DNA of 64,000 nucleotides, taken from the NCBI GenBank assembly GCA_021792185.1, contig JAJYVD010000001.1:1-64000 (forward strand). Direction: 5' to 3'. Made by a program: the position numbers and the translations under genes. Within the stretch, counting starts at the first letter, position 1. Each line of letters opens with the position of its first letter. Positions 1 through 8,806 of the stretch are shown one piece after another. Under the pieces are notes generated by a model, which saw only the letters and a program-made list of their open reading frames with translations, had not been told where the DNA came from and ran no database searches. This DNA comes from Nitrospirota bacterium. GTDB lineage: Bacteria; Nitrospirota; Thermodesulfovibrionia; Thermodesulfovibrionales; Dissulfurispiraceae.

Positions 1-72
1 ACAAAATGGGGACTAAAACAATATTTGAAAATGGATCGGCTTGAGGAGGAGGTCAAAAAGATCGCGGCTTAA
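1..72 (+). CDS. 3' end of an unidentified gene
   Basis: An open frame enters from the left edge and ends at TAA 70-72, giving 23 residues that are lysine- and glutamate-rich and look helical (ending EEEVKKIAA). The composition is like the tail of a real cytosolic protein, but the piece is too short to name. The gene start lies outside the window. It converges on the small minus-strand gene that follows. Confidence 0.4.
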   Translation, partial: TKWGLKQYLKMDRLEEEVKKIAA

Positions 73-89
73 GGTAGACTGGATTCAGG

Positions 90-383
90 TCATCTGATGA
101 AAGTGCGAAATATTCTTGACACTATCGTATTGTCCTTAAACTCCCATGTGCCTTGCTCGCTTCCCCATGTATAGCTTCTGTCCGCATTGAGTTTCAGCCA
201 CGGCAAAGTCCTGCATGAGCGGCCGGTATAATGGCCTCCATAGATTGACTGGCATGCCCACACGCCTGCGAGCGAATCGGCAGTTTGTGCCTCTGTCGCC
301 CACGTCGGCAAAGGCATGAGCATATAAATAAGCGCGATGCTTATTATAAATGCGGTCAGACTTTTTAAGAATAATCGTTTCAT
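90..383 (-). CDS. small secreted protein, lipocalin-like fold possible
   Basis: The 97-residue product starts with a signal peptide (KR charges, then a hydrophobic run ending near TWATEA). The mature part holds two cysteines (WACQS and RSCRT) and a pattern GVWAC...LKLNADRSYTW...GTWEFKDNTIV, like the small beta-rich lipocalin-like or META-like proteins that bacteria secrete. The last residues (RIFRTFIR) do not continue the beta pattern, so the 3' end may be truncated or frameshifted. Function is unknown; probably periplasmic. Confidence 0.5.
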   Translation of the reverse strand: MKRLFLKSLTAFIISIALIYMLMPLPTWATEAQTADSLAGVWACQSIYGGHYTGRSCRTLPWLKLNADRSYTWGSEQGTWEFKDNTIVSRIFRTFIR

Positions 384-396
384 TACAAATGAAAGG

Positions 397-618
397 TTAT
401 GCCGCTACCAAATCTAATTTTTCTTTTGTAATATTAGGTAACCTTACAGGCGCAAAAAAACTTTTAGGATATAAATAATCCTCGCCGGATTCGTCTATAA
501 CTCTTATCTGATGATGCTTTTCGGCTGCTCTGTCAGTCAATACCTCATATAGCTTTCTTGGTTCCAGCGACGATTCATAGCCACGGTTATTTACACAAAT
601 CATAAAATGTTTTTTCAT
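397..618 (-). CDS. conserved small protein, second gene of a two-gene cassette
   Basis: This is a 73-residue soluble protein with the core CVNNRGYESSLEPRKLYEVL and IDESGEDYLYP. A good ribosome binding site (GGAG, about 5 nt before ATG) precedes it, and it starts only 9 nt after the stop of the upstream 76-residue gene, so the two form a bicistronic unit. From memory such short proteins recur beside DNA-exchange regions in several phyla, but I know no established function. A toxin-antitoxin-like role is possible, not shown. Confidence 0.6.
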   Translation of the reverse strand: MKKHFMICVNNRGYESSLEPRKLYEVLTDRAAEKHHQIRVIDESGEDYLYPKSFFAPVRLPNITKEKLDLVAA

Positions 619-627
619 GGTTACTCC

Positions 628-858
628 TTATAAATGTTTTTTGATTTTTATTTCTTTTTTCCCGATGCCGTGTCCCTCGTACCAATGCACTTCAGCCGCA
701 AGAACAGCGCCGTCTTCCAGTTCTACATTACAAATGCCTTTCAATTTTCTCCAGTTTGCTTTTCCGTATATCTTGTTTAATCTATTCAAATTTTTTATTC
801 CATGCCCTGTTGCAATAGTTTCAATTTCCCGTATTGCCCCTTTTATCTTAAAATACAT
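628..858 (-). CDS. conserved small basic protein, first gene of a two-gene cassette
   Basis: This 76-residue basic protein has the pattern IREIETIATGHGIKNL...LNKIYGKANWRKLKG followed by AEVHWYEGHGIGKKEIKIK. It lies directly upstream of and on the same strand as the 73-residue gene, with a 9 nt gap. Size, basic charge and pairing resemble toxin-antitoxin or small RNA-binding cassettes. No catalytic motif is recognisable. Function unknown. Confidence 0.6.
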   Translation of the reverse strand: MYFKIKGAIREIETIATGHGIKNLNRLNKIYGKANWRKLKGICNVELEDGAVLAAEVHWYEGHGIGKKEIKIKKHL

Positions 859-938
859 GATTTAATTTTAGCATTTTCTATTATTTTTCTGTCATATCGA
901 ATAAGCTCAGCCGCGGCTCCGCGGTGCGTAGCGACTTG

Positions 939-1241
939 TTAGGAGGGCAAGCCCTTAACTTGGGCACTGGCATTCCTAAATCCTCTCGCTGTCACTTGAT
1001 CAGTAAAGATGGATATTCGTACGAATTCGCAATCCTCAACAGTGCAGTTCTTTAAGACCACGATACCCGTCATAGATACATTCTCCGGCAATGCAACGAT
1101 ATCGCCACAATCATTGAAGTTAGCGCTAACTGCGCCACTACCGCCAATTATAACAAGGGTAACAATACGCCATCCCCATTCCCCCGCAGAAAGCCCGGTC
1201 TCAAAGACCGAAACCGATTCCCAGAATGATTTGTTCTTCAT
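939..1241 (-). CDS. hypothetical membrane-anchored small protein
   Basis: About 100 residues from ATG at 1241 (MKNKSFWESV), chosen over the ATG six codons upstream because AGGCGG precedes it. One hydrophobic segment (IVTLVIIGGSGAVSA) is followed by a soluble part with three cysteines (NDCGD, KNCTVEDCEF) near the middle. No family is recognised. Codon use does not clearly prove coding, so this is a tentative gene; a frame on the other strand overlaps it but shows no motif. Confidence 0.35.
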   Translation of the reverse strand: MKNKSFWESVSVFETGLSAGEWGWRIVTLVIIGGSGAVSANFNDCGDIVALPENVSMTGIVVLKNCTVEDCEFVRISIFTDQVTARGFRNASAQVKGLPS

Positions 1242-1408
1242 GCCTTGACCGCCTGACATTCTCTTTTAAGTTTCTTCAAGATTATGGTGAATTATATGGA
1301 ATAATAACATTGTAGTCAAGCAAGATGGCTGGCAAGCGAAGCTATAAACTCCTTGGAATTTCGCCATTTTAAATGCATAGAATTATGTTAAAATGTTACT
1401 TCCAAAAC

Positions 1409-2503
1409 ATGAAAGTTACGGATAAAGACATATCATTCATGAAAAGGGCATTGTCTCTTGCCGCGAAGGGCAGGGGGACTACCAGCCCCAATCCTATGGT
1501 CGGCGCTCTTGTTGTCAAAAACGGCAAAATCATCTCTGAAGACTATCATAAAAAGGCCGGAGAGCCGCATGCGGAAGCCCTCGCGATATTAAGCGCCGCA
1601 GAAAGGGCAAAAGACGCAACTCTTTATGTAACCCTCGAACCCTGCTGCCATAAGGACAAGAGAACGCCGCCTTGCACGAACGCTATTATTAACTCAGGAA
1701 TAAAAAAAGTCTTTATAGCAATGAAAGACCCTAATCCAAAGGTCTCAGGGAAGGGTGTCGAGGAATTGAAAAAGCACGGCATCGAGGTTATTTTCGGCAT
1801 TCTTGAAGATAGCGCAAAGAGACTTAATGAGGTGTATATAAAGTACATTACAAAAAGAACGCCGTTTGTGATTTTAAAGACAGCCATGACCCTCGACGGT
1901 AAGATCGCCACTCCCGAAGGACAATCGAAATGGATAACCGGAGAAGCCGCTCGGAAAATAGTACACCAAATGCGAAGCAGCGTAGATGCGGTTCTTACTG
2001 CTGTAGGCACTGTTAAGGCCGATAACCCTGAGCTTACAGCGAGGATAAAAGGCGGCAGAAATCCGAAGAGGATAGTTATAGACCCTAATCTTGAGACGCC
2101 GTTGGACTTTAAAATATTTGATCTGCCTCCTGAGACAATCGTTGTAACAAAAAAAGGTCAAGGGTCAAGAGACAAGGCGCGGGAACTAATAGGCAAGGGT
2201 GTAAAGATAATTGAATACGAGGGAGAAAGGGTCGATCTGAAATGGCTCATGAAAAAGCTCGGAGAGATGGAAATAACATCGGTAATGATAGAGGGCGGTT
2301 CGTCCCTCAACGCGTATGCGCTTCAGGACGGCATAGTGGATAAAGCTGTTTTCTTTATCGCTCCGAAGATCATCGGAGGCAAGGATTCAATTCCAGCCGT
2401 CGGAGGAAAGACCTTCAGGAAACTTGAAGAAGCCGTGATGATAAAAGACATGAAGGTTAAAAGAGTAGGGCAGGACTTGATGATAGAAGGCTATATCGAA
2501 TAA
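1409..2503 (+). CDS. ribD: bifunctional riboflavin deaminase/reductase RibD
   Basis: Catalyses the deamination and the NADPH-dependent ribityl-forming reduction after GTP cyclohydrolase II in riboflavin synthesis. The N-terminal cytidine-deaminase-like domain (about 1-145) holds the zinc motif PHAE and PCCHKDKRTPPC (most RibD read PCSH(H/Y)GRTPPC). The C-terminal reductase domain (about 150-364) begins VILKTAMTLDGKIA and includes EGGSSLNA. Start: ATG 1409 (MKVTDKD) matches the usual family start better than ATG 1373, which would add 12 atypical residues; neither has a strong Shine-Dalgarno. It stands alone, without ribE/ribB, and meets the next gene stop-to-stop with no gap. Confidence 0.93.
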   Translation: MKVTDKDISFMKRALSLAAKGRGTTSPNPMVGALVVKNGKIISEDYHKKAGEPHAEALAILSAAERAKDATLYVTLEPCCHKDKRTPPCTNAIINSGIKKVFIAMKDPNPKVSGKGVEELKKHGIEVIFGILEDSAKRLNEVYIKYITKRTPFVILKTAMTLDGKIATPEGQSKWITGEAARKIVHQMRSSVDAVLTAVGTVKADNPELTARIKGGRNPKRIVIDPNLETPLDFKIFDLPPETIVVTKKGQGSRDKARELIGKGVKIIEYEGERVDLKWLMKKLGEMEITSVMIEGGSSLNAYALQDGIVDKAVFFIAPKIIGGKDSIPAVGGKTFRKLEEAVMIKDMKVKRVGQDLMIEGYIE

Positions 2504-4102
2504 TTAATCTCTATACTGCTCCCTGATATACAAAAACATATCCAAGTTCGCAAAAAAGATATCTATAAGCTTCGGCTCGAAATGCCTGCCCTTTTGTTCT
2601 TTGAAGAGTTCCAGAATCTTATCGGTATCCCATGCCTTTTTATAGCACCTGTCGCTGCCGAGGGCGTCGAACACATCGGCCAATGCCGATATCCTGCCGT
2701 AGATGTGAATATCTTCGCCTGACTTGCCTTTCGGATAACCTGTCCCGTCCCATTTTTCGTGGTGCTCGCCCGCTATGATGGCGGCTGTACTTAGTGTTTT
2801 CCTTTTTGATACTGCCAGCATGTCACAGCCGATCTGAGCGTGCGTCTTCATAATGTCGAATTCCTCCGGCGTCAGTTTGCCGGGCTTGTTTAAAATAGCG
2901 TCCGGAATGGCGATTTTGCCAATATCGTGCATGGGCGACGCCTGCTTTATCCGTTCGGCTTCTTCCATGTCCAGCCCGTACTCCAGAGCCAGAATTATCG
3001 AATATTCCGCAACCCTCTTGACGTGGTTGCTCGTTTCCTTTGATCTGAATTCGCATGCCGTGCCGAGCGTGAAGATAATCTCTTTTTGAGTATCTTCGAT
3101 TTCCTTATAAAGGCCGGTTACCTCGAGCGTTTGCGCGGCGTATCCCCCCACGAGCATAAGTTTTTCGAGATCGTTTTCTTTGAATTTCTGAATATGTGAT
3201 TTTTTATTGATGCACTGTATCGCGCCGAGGACGTCATTCTGAATTGTCTTTACAGGGATCGATATTATGCTTTTAGTCGAATAGCCGGTTTCTTTATCGA
3301 CGTCCGGATTGAACCTGCTGTCATTATAGGGGTCGTTGCAAATTACAGGAGTATTGTTTGTAACGGCATATCCGGCAAAGCCGGATTGCAGCGGCATTCT
3401 TACGGAACTCAGGCCGTGCGCTACCTTTGTCCATAATTCCTTCCTTTCTCTGTCTGCAAGCCAGAGCGTGCACCGGTCTGCGTTCAATATATCCCTCGCA
3501 AGGTCGGCTAAGAGAAGCAGCAGCCTGTCGATATTGGTTTCATTGGCAATTTTGGTTGCGGATTTAAATATTGTCTCCAATACATTGTGAGTATCGAAGC
3601 TCTCCAATAATTTCCCTGCAATGGAGATGGTTATGAAAAGGAGCATGAGGTCGTTTTCGTTGAAATCAGCGCCGTCTTTTTTGTTCAGTGCCTCAAAGGC
3701 GCCGATTGTCTCGTTATCGCTGTTTTTGATCGGTATGGCGATGATGTTTCTTGTCGAGTAGCCTGTCCGGGCATCGACATCTTTTAGGAACCTTTCATCG
3801 GAATAGGCATTGTTCGAGATAACAGGCGTGTCGTTAGTTATGCCGTAACCTACAATGCCCGACGATAACGGGATCCGTATTTCTTCCACGCTGTCCGCGA
3901 TTTTGGTGAAGATTTCGTTCTTGTCGGTATCAACGAGCCAGAACGAACACCTGTCGGCATTGACGATATCCCTGCCCATGCCTGTGAGCAGATACATGAT
4001 TTTCTCACGGTTTGTCTCGGATGCGATTTTTGACGAGTAATCGAGTATTACCCTGAGTATCCTGTTTGCATCGGGCTGAGTGAGATTGAAATTTTCGCTC
4101 AT
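2504..4102 (-). CDS. GAF-GAF-HD-GYP cyclic-di-GMP phosphodiesterase
   Basis: Two GAF sensor domains (about 25-170 and 185-330) precede an HD-GYP domain (about 345-525). The phosphodiesterase motif is complete: HDIGKIAIPD, HHEKWDGTGYP, then the downstream ISALADVFDAL. HD-GYP proteins hydrolyse c-di-GMP to GMP using a di- or tri-iron site. No membrane segment is seen, so it is probably cytosolic, with the GAF domains binding a small ligand. Its ATG lies 7 nt past the stop of the upstream PK_C-like gene, so they are co-transcribed. Several GGDEF proteins further on could supply its substrate. Confidence 0.92.
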   Translation of the reverse strand: MSENFNLTQPDANRILRVILDYSSKIASETNREKIMYLLTGMGRDIVNADRCSFWLVDTDKNEIFTKIADSVEEIRIPLSSGIVGYGITNDTPVISNNAYSDERFLKDVDARTGYSTRNIIAIPIKNSDNETIGAFEALNKKDGADFNENDLMLLFITISIAGKLLESFDTHNVLETIFKSATKIANETNIDRLLLLLADLARDILNADRCTLWLADRERKELWTKVAHGLSSVRMPLQSGFAGYAVTNNTPVICNDPYNDSRFNPDVDKETGYSTKSIISIPVKTIQNDVLGAIQCINKKSHIQKFKENDLEKLMLVGGYAAQTLEVTGLYKEIEDTQKEIIFTLGTACEFRSKETSNHVKRVAEYSIILALEYGLDMEEAERIKQASPMHDIGKIAIPDAILNKPGKLTPEEFDIMKTHAQIGCDMLAVSKRKTLSTAAIIAGEHHEKWDGTGYPKGKSGEDIHIYGRISALADVFDALGSDRCYKKAWDTDKILELFKEQKGRHFEPKLIDIFFANLDMFLYIREQYRD

Positions 4103-4109
4103 CGAAAAC

Positions 4110-4679
4110 TTAACCCCTCGGTTTTGCCGGTATCTCGAGAACCCTTAAGTCGAGAAATCTCTTTGAAGCCGCGGATCTTATCACAAGCACCGAATCCGCT
4201 CCCCGTGCCGTGCCTGCTACCGCAATAACCTCTTCTCCTTCCGGGATAAGACCGGCATCGGCGGCCATCATTACAATTTCGCAGCATACCTTCGGCCCCT
4301 CTCCGAATCTCCTCAGCGACTGTGCCACTACGAGCGTAGGATAAAGTCCGCTGAATTTCGAAGCAAATGCGGTTTCTACATTGTGCGTGATCATAGTGCC
4401 AGTATATACGGCAGCGCCGTAAGATTCGATCTTCTTTCTCGTTTCAACGGTCATCTCATGGGTGTTGGCGGCCTTGAACCCTGCGGAATGTGTAATGACT
4501 ACCACATTTATTCCCAAACCCTTTAGCGCCTCGGAAAATAAAAGTCCGGTGTCTCCCTCGGTAGATGCGATTACGAGGTGTTTGTAGTTCCTTTCCTTAA
4601 GCATATCTTTTACTACCTGAAGACACGCTCCTGTATTTTCCCTGCCGGGTTTTTCAAAATAAACGACCCTTTTTTCCAT
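4110..4679 (-). CDS. pyruvate kinase C-terminal (alpha/beta) domain-like protein
   Basis: A 189-residue stand-alone protein resembling the C-terminal allosteric domain of pyruvate kinase (PK_C fold): it starts VYFEKPGRENTGACL, then HLVIASTEGDTGLL, VVVITHSAGF and, near the end, GTARGADSVLVI. No catalytic TIM barrel is present, so it is not itself a pyruvate kinase. Known relatives occur as orphan proteins of unknown function in bacteria and archaea. It is first in a two-gene unit with the HD-GYP phosphodiesterase. Confidence 0.8.
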   Translation of the reverse strand: MEKRVVYFEKPGRENTGACLQVVKDMLKERNYKHLVIASTEGDTGLLFSEALKGLGINVVVITHSAGFKAANTHEMTVETRKKIESYGAAVYTGTMITHNVETAFASKFSGLYPTLVVAQSLRRFGEGPKVCCEIVMMAADAGLIPEGEEVIAVAGTARGADSVLVIRSAASKRFLDLRVLEIPAKPRG

Positions 4680-4749
4680 GGAATGAACCTCCCCCCTGAT
4701 GAAAGGTTATGAATAATCTGATTATAATAGAATCGGGGCAGGATTACAA

Positions 4750-5931
4750 ATGATTAATTATCTTTATATACATATCCCTTTTTGCATTAAGAAATGCGTC
4801 TACTGCGATTTCTATTCAATCCCGCTTAAACCTCGGATTGCGGAGGATTACACTGACGCCCTCTGTAATGAAATAAAACTCCGAACTCTTAGCTCCACGA
4901 AGTGGCCATTGGCCGAACTCCGAACCGTTTACATCGGCGGAGGAACTCCGACCATACTTAATGAAAAAGATATTTCAAAAATTTTGGACACGGTAAGAAA
5001 TCAATATTCGGTCAGACCGGAGGCGGAGATAACAATCGAGGCTAACCCGGAGACTATTACATTGGAAAAGGCAGAGGCATTATTGAAAGCGGGCATAAAC
5101 AGGATAAGCATAGGCGTGCAGTCTTTCATTGACAGGGAGCTTTCAATACTCGGCAGAAGCCATAATGCTGATGATGCGGTTAAGGCGGTTAAAGACACTC
5201 GTGATGCCGGATTCAAAAATATTTCCATCGATTTGATATATGGAATCCCCTCTTTCAAATTTCAAATTTCAGATTTCAAATCACAGATTCGGAACTGGGA
5301 ATATTCACTGCAAAAGACCCTTGAGTTAAACCCCGAACATTTATCCGCCTACGAGCTTACGCCGGAGAAGAACACGCCTCTGTATGAGGATATAAAGAGC
5401 GGTAGGTTGATTATGCCGGATGAAGACGTCATTGCGGAGATGTATTACAGCGCTATAGATACCTTGACCCGGGACGGCTATAATCACTATGAAATATCGA
5501 ATTTCGCAAAACCGGAATATGAGTGTGTCCACAATCTCAACTATTGGAATAGGGGAGAATATCTCGGCATAGGGTCGGGGGCTCATTCATTTTTTAATGA
5601 TAAAAGATCGTGCAATATAAAGGATGTGTCGCGATACGTGGAAATCGCTAATAAAGGCGAAATACCGCTAACAGAGGAAACCGGAATAACCGGAGATGAA
5701 GCGCTGAAAGAAACGATATTCCTCGGTCTGAGAAAGACCGACGGTATAGACATAAGTATGTTGCCGTATGGAAAGAGACCGGCGATAAAAAAGGCCGCGG
5801 ATGAGCTTGCATCCCACGGCCTCGTGGAATTGGACAATAATATCTTTAGGCTCACACGAAAGGGACTTCTCCTCAGCAACGAGGTTATCGTGAAGGTATT
5901 GTTATATATTGAGGAGAGCCGCCTCTCATGA
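4750..5931 (+). CDS. hemW: radical SAM heme chaperone HemW
   Basis: Radical SAM protein of the HemN/HemW family, with CxxxCxYC near residue 12 (CIKKCVYCDFYS), YIGGGTPT, RISIGVQSF and LSAYELTPEKNTP. The motif CxxxCVYC followed by D, and the lack of the longer HemN N-terminus, fit HemW, which delivers heme to respiratory proteins. Between IYGIP and WEYSLQKTL it carries about nine extra residues (SFKFQISDFKSQIR), encoded by ATTTCAA tandem repeats; relatives have only a short GQTLED-like loop. The 3' end overlaps the opposing protease gene by 47 bp. A TATAAT lies about 21 nt upstream and GCAGGA precedes the start. Confidence 0.92.
   Translation: MINYLYIHIPFCIKKCVYCDFYSIPLKPRIAEDYTDALCNEIKLRTLSSTKWPLAELRTVYIGGGTPTILNEKDISKILDTVRNQYSVRPEAEITIEANPETITLEKAEALLKAGINRISIGVQSFIDRELSILGRSHNADDAVKAVKDTRDAGFKNISIDLIYGIPSFKFQISDFKSQIRNWEYSLQKTLELNPEHLSAYELTPEKNTPLYEDIKSGRLIMPDEDVIAEMYYSAIDTLTRDGYNHYEISNFAKPEYECVHNLNYWNRGEYLGIGSGAHSFFNDKRSCNIKDVSRYVEIANKGEIPLTEETGITGDEALKETIFLGLRKTDGIDISMLPYGKRPAIKKAADELASHGLVELDNNIFRLTRKGLLLSNEVIVKVLLYIEESRLS
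5254..5290 (+). repeat. in-frame ATTTCAA tandem repeat inside hemW
   Basis: Five imperfect copies of a 7-8 bp unit (TTTCAAA/TTTCAGA) stand head to tail. They keep the frame and encode SFKFQISDFKSQI, extra sequence compared with the usual HemW loop after GIPG. It belongs to the same general class as the octamer inserts in pyrC, carA, carB and the moeA-like gene. Confidence 0.7.
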
Positions 5932-7333
5932 TACGCAAAAGGATATCCTGATTCTTCTCTATCTTGGAGACAACATCATTATACTCCTGCACGCTGCCTG
6001 TAGTTTTTTTATTCGCCTCCATGATTATATCGCCCTTCATGAGGACTCCGAGGGCCGGACTGCTTTCCTCTATATTGCTGACAACAACGCCTTTAATCTT
6101 TTTTGTTATGCCCAGTTGCTTGAGTATCTCATCCGTTAAATCCTGAATGGATACGCCCTTTAATGAATTTATGAATTCAGCGCTCGATACGATTTGCGGC
6201 TCTATCGGCAATTCTCCTGTAGTGACTTTTGCGGTCAACTGGTTGCCGTTCCGTATGATCTTTATCTCCACTATTTTGCCCGGCTTTGTAGCAGCGACCA
6301 TGTTCTTGAACAGGAAGGGATTATCCACTTTTTTGCCGTCGTATTCTATTATCACGTCGCCGCTCTTGAGTCCGCCCTTTTCAGCAGGCCCTCCTTCCAC
6401 AACATCCACAAGCAGGACGCCCTTGTCGTCTTTCAGTTTGAACTGCTTTGCAAGTTCTGCGGTGAGCGGCTGTATCTGCACGCCGAGCCAGCCCCTTACG
6501 ACCTTGCCTTGATTAATGATGCTGTCCATAACGTTTTTCACCATATTCGACGGTATGGCAAAACCGATGCCCTGATAACCGCCTGTTACGCTGAATATTG
6601 CGGTGTTTATGCCGATAAGTTCGCCGTTGACGTTTACGAGCGCCCCGCCCGAATTGCCCGGATTTATTGCCGCGTCGGTCTGGATGAAGTCTTCATAGTC
6701 GGTAATCCCGATGCCGGACCTTCCGAGGGCGCTGACGATTCCCATTGTGATTGTCTGGCTCAAACCGTAAGGATTGCCTATCGCCAGCACTACCGCACCT
6801 ACTTTTAACTTGTCGGACTCTCCCCACCGGATTGTCGGTAAATTCGTTTCATTTATCTTGATGATGGCAATATCCGTTCTGGAATCCATCCCTACAGGTC
6901 TTCCCTTATATTCCCTGCCGTCGGCTAATTTCACGAGAATGTCTTCGGCGCCCTCTATCACATGATTGTTTGTGAGTATATAACCGTCTGCCGTCGCGAT
7001 CACGCCAGAGCCTAAATTTGTAACCTTCCTTTTTTGCGGTCCTGGATCTCCGAAAAAGCGTTTGAAGAGCGGATCGTCGAAGAAGGGATGGCGCTGCGTC
7101 TTTACCGTCCGCGATGTGGATATATTTACAACAGCCGGTTTTACCCGTTCCGCGACTTTTGCCATTGCATCGCCGAATTTGGTGAGTATTTCCGCGGCGT
7201 CGTTGTCAGAAGCGGCCGGGGCCTGCACCGGCAATAAAATCAAACTGCAAACAATAAGCAGTATCAATTTTTTTACAGCCCCATTACTCCGGCTTTCCAT
7301 CATTCCAACGATTTCTTTAAGTGTAATGTTCAT
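5885..7333 (-). CDS. Do/DegP-type periplasmic serine protease with two PDZ domains
   Basis: HtrA family: signal peptide (KKLILLIVCSLILLPVQA), trypsin-like domain with the catalytic triad in LTNNHVIEG (His), SRTDIAIIKI (Asp) and INPGNSGGALV (Ser), then PDZ1 (about 280-370) and PDZ2 (about 390-480). The 482-residue length is typical of DegP/DegQ. It degrades or refolds damaged envelope proteins. GGAGG is 8 nt before the ATG. It follows tilS by 16 nt on the same strand, and its last 47 bp overlap the end of hemW on the other strand. Confidence 0.93.
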   Translation of the reverse strand: MNITLKEIVGMMESRSNGAVKKLILLIVCSLILLPVQAPAASDNDAAEILTKFGDAMAKVAERVKPAVVNISTSRTVKTQRHPFFDDPLFKRFFGDPGPQKRKVTNLGSGVIATADGYILTNNHVIEGAEDILVKLADGREYKGRPVGMDSRTDIAIIKINETNLPTIRWGESDKLKVGAVVLAIGNPYGLSQTITMGIVSALGRSGIGITDYEDFIQTDAAINPGNSGGALVNVNGELIGINTAIFSVTGGYQGIGFAIPSNMVKNVMDSIINQGKVVRGWLGVQIQPLTAELAKQFKLKDDKGVLLVDVVEGGPAEKGGLKSGDVIIEYDGKKVDNPFLFKNMVAATKPGKIVEIKIIRNGNQLTAKVTTGELPIEPQIVSSAEFINSLKGVSIQDLTDEILKQLGITKKIKGVVVSNIEESSPALGVLMKGDIIMEANKKTTGSVQEYNDVVSKIEKNQDILLRIMRGGSPQYITIPSR

Positions 7334-7349
7334 GTAGATTGTCCTCCAT

Positions 7350-8750
7350 CTAAATTTTCATGGGCTTTATCTCAAATTTTATAACTCTTTTAGTGTCTTT
7401 AGCAACTCTATACCGCTCATCCATCCTGTACCCCATTACCCATGCAATATCATTGCCGGATATAAGCAGCGGTATCGCGTCCCTTTCATCCCTCGGTACT
7501 TTCTCGTCCACGAAATAGTCCTGAAGTTTTTTCCTCTTGCCGAATCCGGCAGGATAAAAGAAATCTCCATCGGACCTCCCCCTTATTGTCAGCGGGAGAC
7601 TCACTTTATCGGCGTCTATAAGGGCATTATTTTTGCCGTCTCCGCGGTCTTTCGATTCACCGATATCAATAACTGCGGAACGGACTACCATGAAAGATTC
7701 TTTCAATACCAGTTCTCCCGGAACCTCTACGGTATATGCGCTGAGCCTTACAGGTTGTTCGGATGTGATAATGAGAGTGGAGTATCCTTTTATGACCCTT
7801 ATGCCCTTCGGGAGATAAATCCTGTCGCCGGAATCGCCGGATTTTATAAGGTGGAGTATGTCTTCGATATGAACGAATCCTATGGCTCTCAGGCCTTTTG
7901 TCTCATCTATGGCGCGCCGCAAGACACGCCGCAGCAAAACCGTATCCATTACCTCCAGCGGGCCTGAAAAAAGCTCGATGGCGCTGTCGGTTTTTCTGCT
8001 TATCAATTTCATAAGGGTCTTTGTTACGAGCAGATCGAAATACCTTTCCTCGTCCCTGAATATATCTGATGTCCTTAAAATGGTATTTATGAAGTCTTTA
8101 TTGATGCCTTTGATGCCGGGGATGACGGTATGCCGTATCCTGTTTCGCAGGTATTCATGTTTGAGATTGGAGGAATCTACGATAAAGCCTATGCCCTCAT
8201 TGCCGAGAAATTTTTCTATCTCAACCCTTTCGGTTTCAAGGAGCGGTCTTATAATGCATAATTGTTTGCCGCCGATCACTCTAACCGGAGGGATTCCTGA
8301 CAGACCCGACGGCCCGGCGCCCCTTAAAAGCCTCATAATGACGGTCTCCGCCTGATCATCGGCATTATGGCCGAGAGCTATTTTATTCGCCCCTTTTTCT
8401 GCGGCTATTCCGCAGAGAGCGTCGTAACGCAGTTCCCGCGCTGCCTCCTGTTTGCTTAATCCCTTTTCTTTGGCGTAGGCTTTTACGTCTATATGCCCCG
8501 TGATAAATTGAATGTTCATGGAGTTGCATATGTCCGCGCAGAATTCTATTTCATCCTGCGTTTCATGCGGCCTGAGGCCGTGATCGATATAGGCGGCGGA
8601 CAAATCTATACCGGGTTCATTCAGCCTATGCAGAATTGTGAGCAGGCATACGGAATCCGGCCCGCCGGAAAGCCCTAAGAGGACATGGTCTCCGGCAGAC
8701 AGCATGGAATATTTGCGGATGGTTTTTTTGACCCTTTCGATGATATCCAT
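7350..8750 (-). CDS. tilS: tRNA(Ile)-lysidine synthase TilS
   Basis: N-type ATP pyrophosphatase that converts C34 of tRNA-Ile(CAU) to lysidine. The PP-loop LLGLSGGPDS is near residue 25, GHNADDQAETVIMRLLRGAGPSGL follows near 125, and a C-terminal TilS domain ends in PRDERDAIPLLISG. The 466-residue length fits two-domain TilS. No Shine-Dalgarno is visible; instead TATAAT ends 5 nt before the ATG, so initiation may be leaderless. The protease gene follows closely. Confidence 0.93.
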   Translation of the reverse strand: MDIIERVKKTIRKYSMLSAGDHVLLGLSGGPDSVCLLTILHRLNEPGIDLSAAYIDHGLRPHETQDEIEFCADICNSMNIQFITGHIDVKAYAKEKGLSKQEAARELRYDALCGIAAEKGANKIALGHNADDQAETVIMRLLRGAGPSGLSGIPPVRVIGGKQLCIIRPLLETERVEIEKFLGNEGIGFIVDSSNLKHEYLRNRIRHTVIPGIKGINKDFINTILRTSDIFRDEERYFDLLVTKTLMKLISRKTDSAIELFSGPLEVMDTVLLRRVLRRAIDETKGLRAIGFVHIEDILHLIKSGDSGDRIYLPKGIRVIKGYSTLIITSEQPVRLSAYTVEVPGELVLKESFMVVRSAVIDIGESKDRGDGKNNALIDADKVSLPLTIRGRSDGDFFYPAGFGKRKKLQDYFVDEKVPRDERDAIPLLISGNDIAWVMGYRMDERYRVAKDTKRVIKFEIKPMKI

Positions 8751-8806
8751 TATTTATTATACATTGTTTTTGTGTTAACCCGAAAAATGTAATTAAACCT
8801 TGAAGA

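Noticed and set aside
617-865. Plus-strand frame of 82 codons over the small two-gene cassette
   Set aside because: It is antisense to two tightly spaced frames with good ribosome sites; composition is Phe/Pro/Ser-rich as expected of a shadow.
4878-4926. Second repeat insert in hemW (CCGAACTC words near residue 45)
   Set aside because: Two similar octamers occur, but loop length there matches ordinary HemW, so an insertion cannot be claimed.
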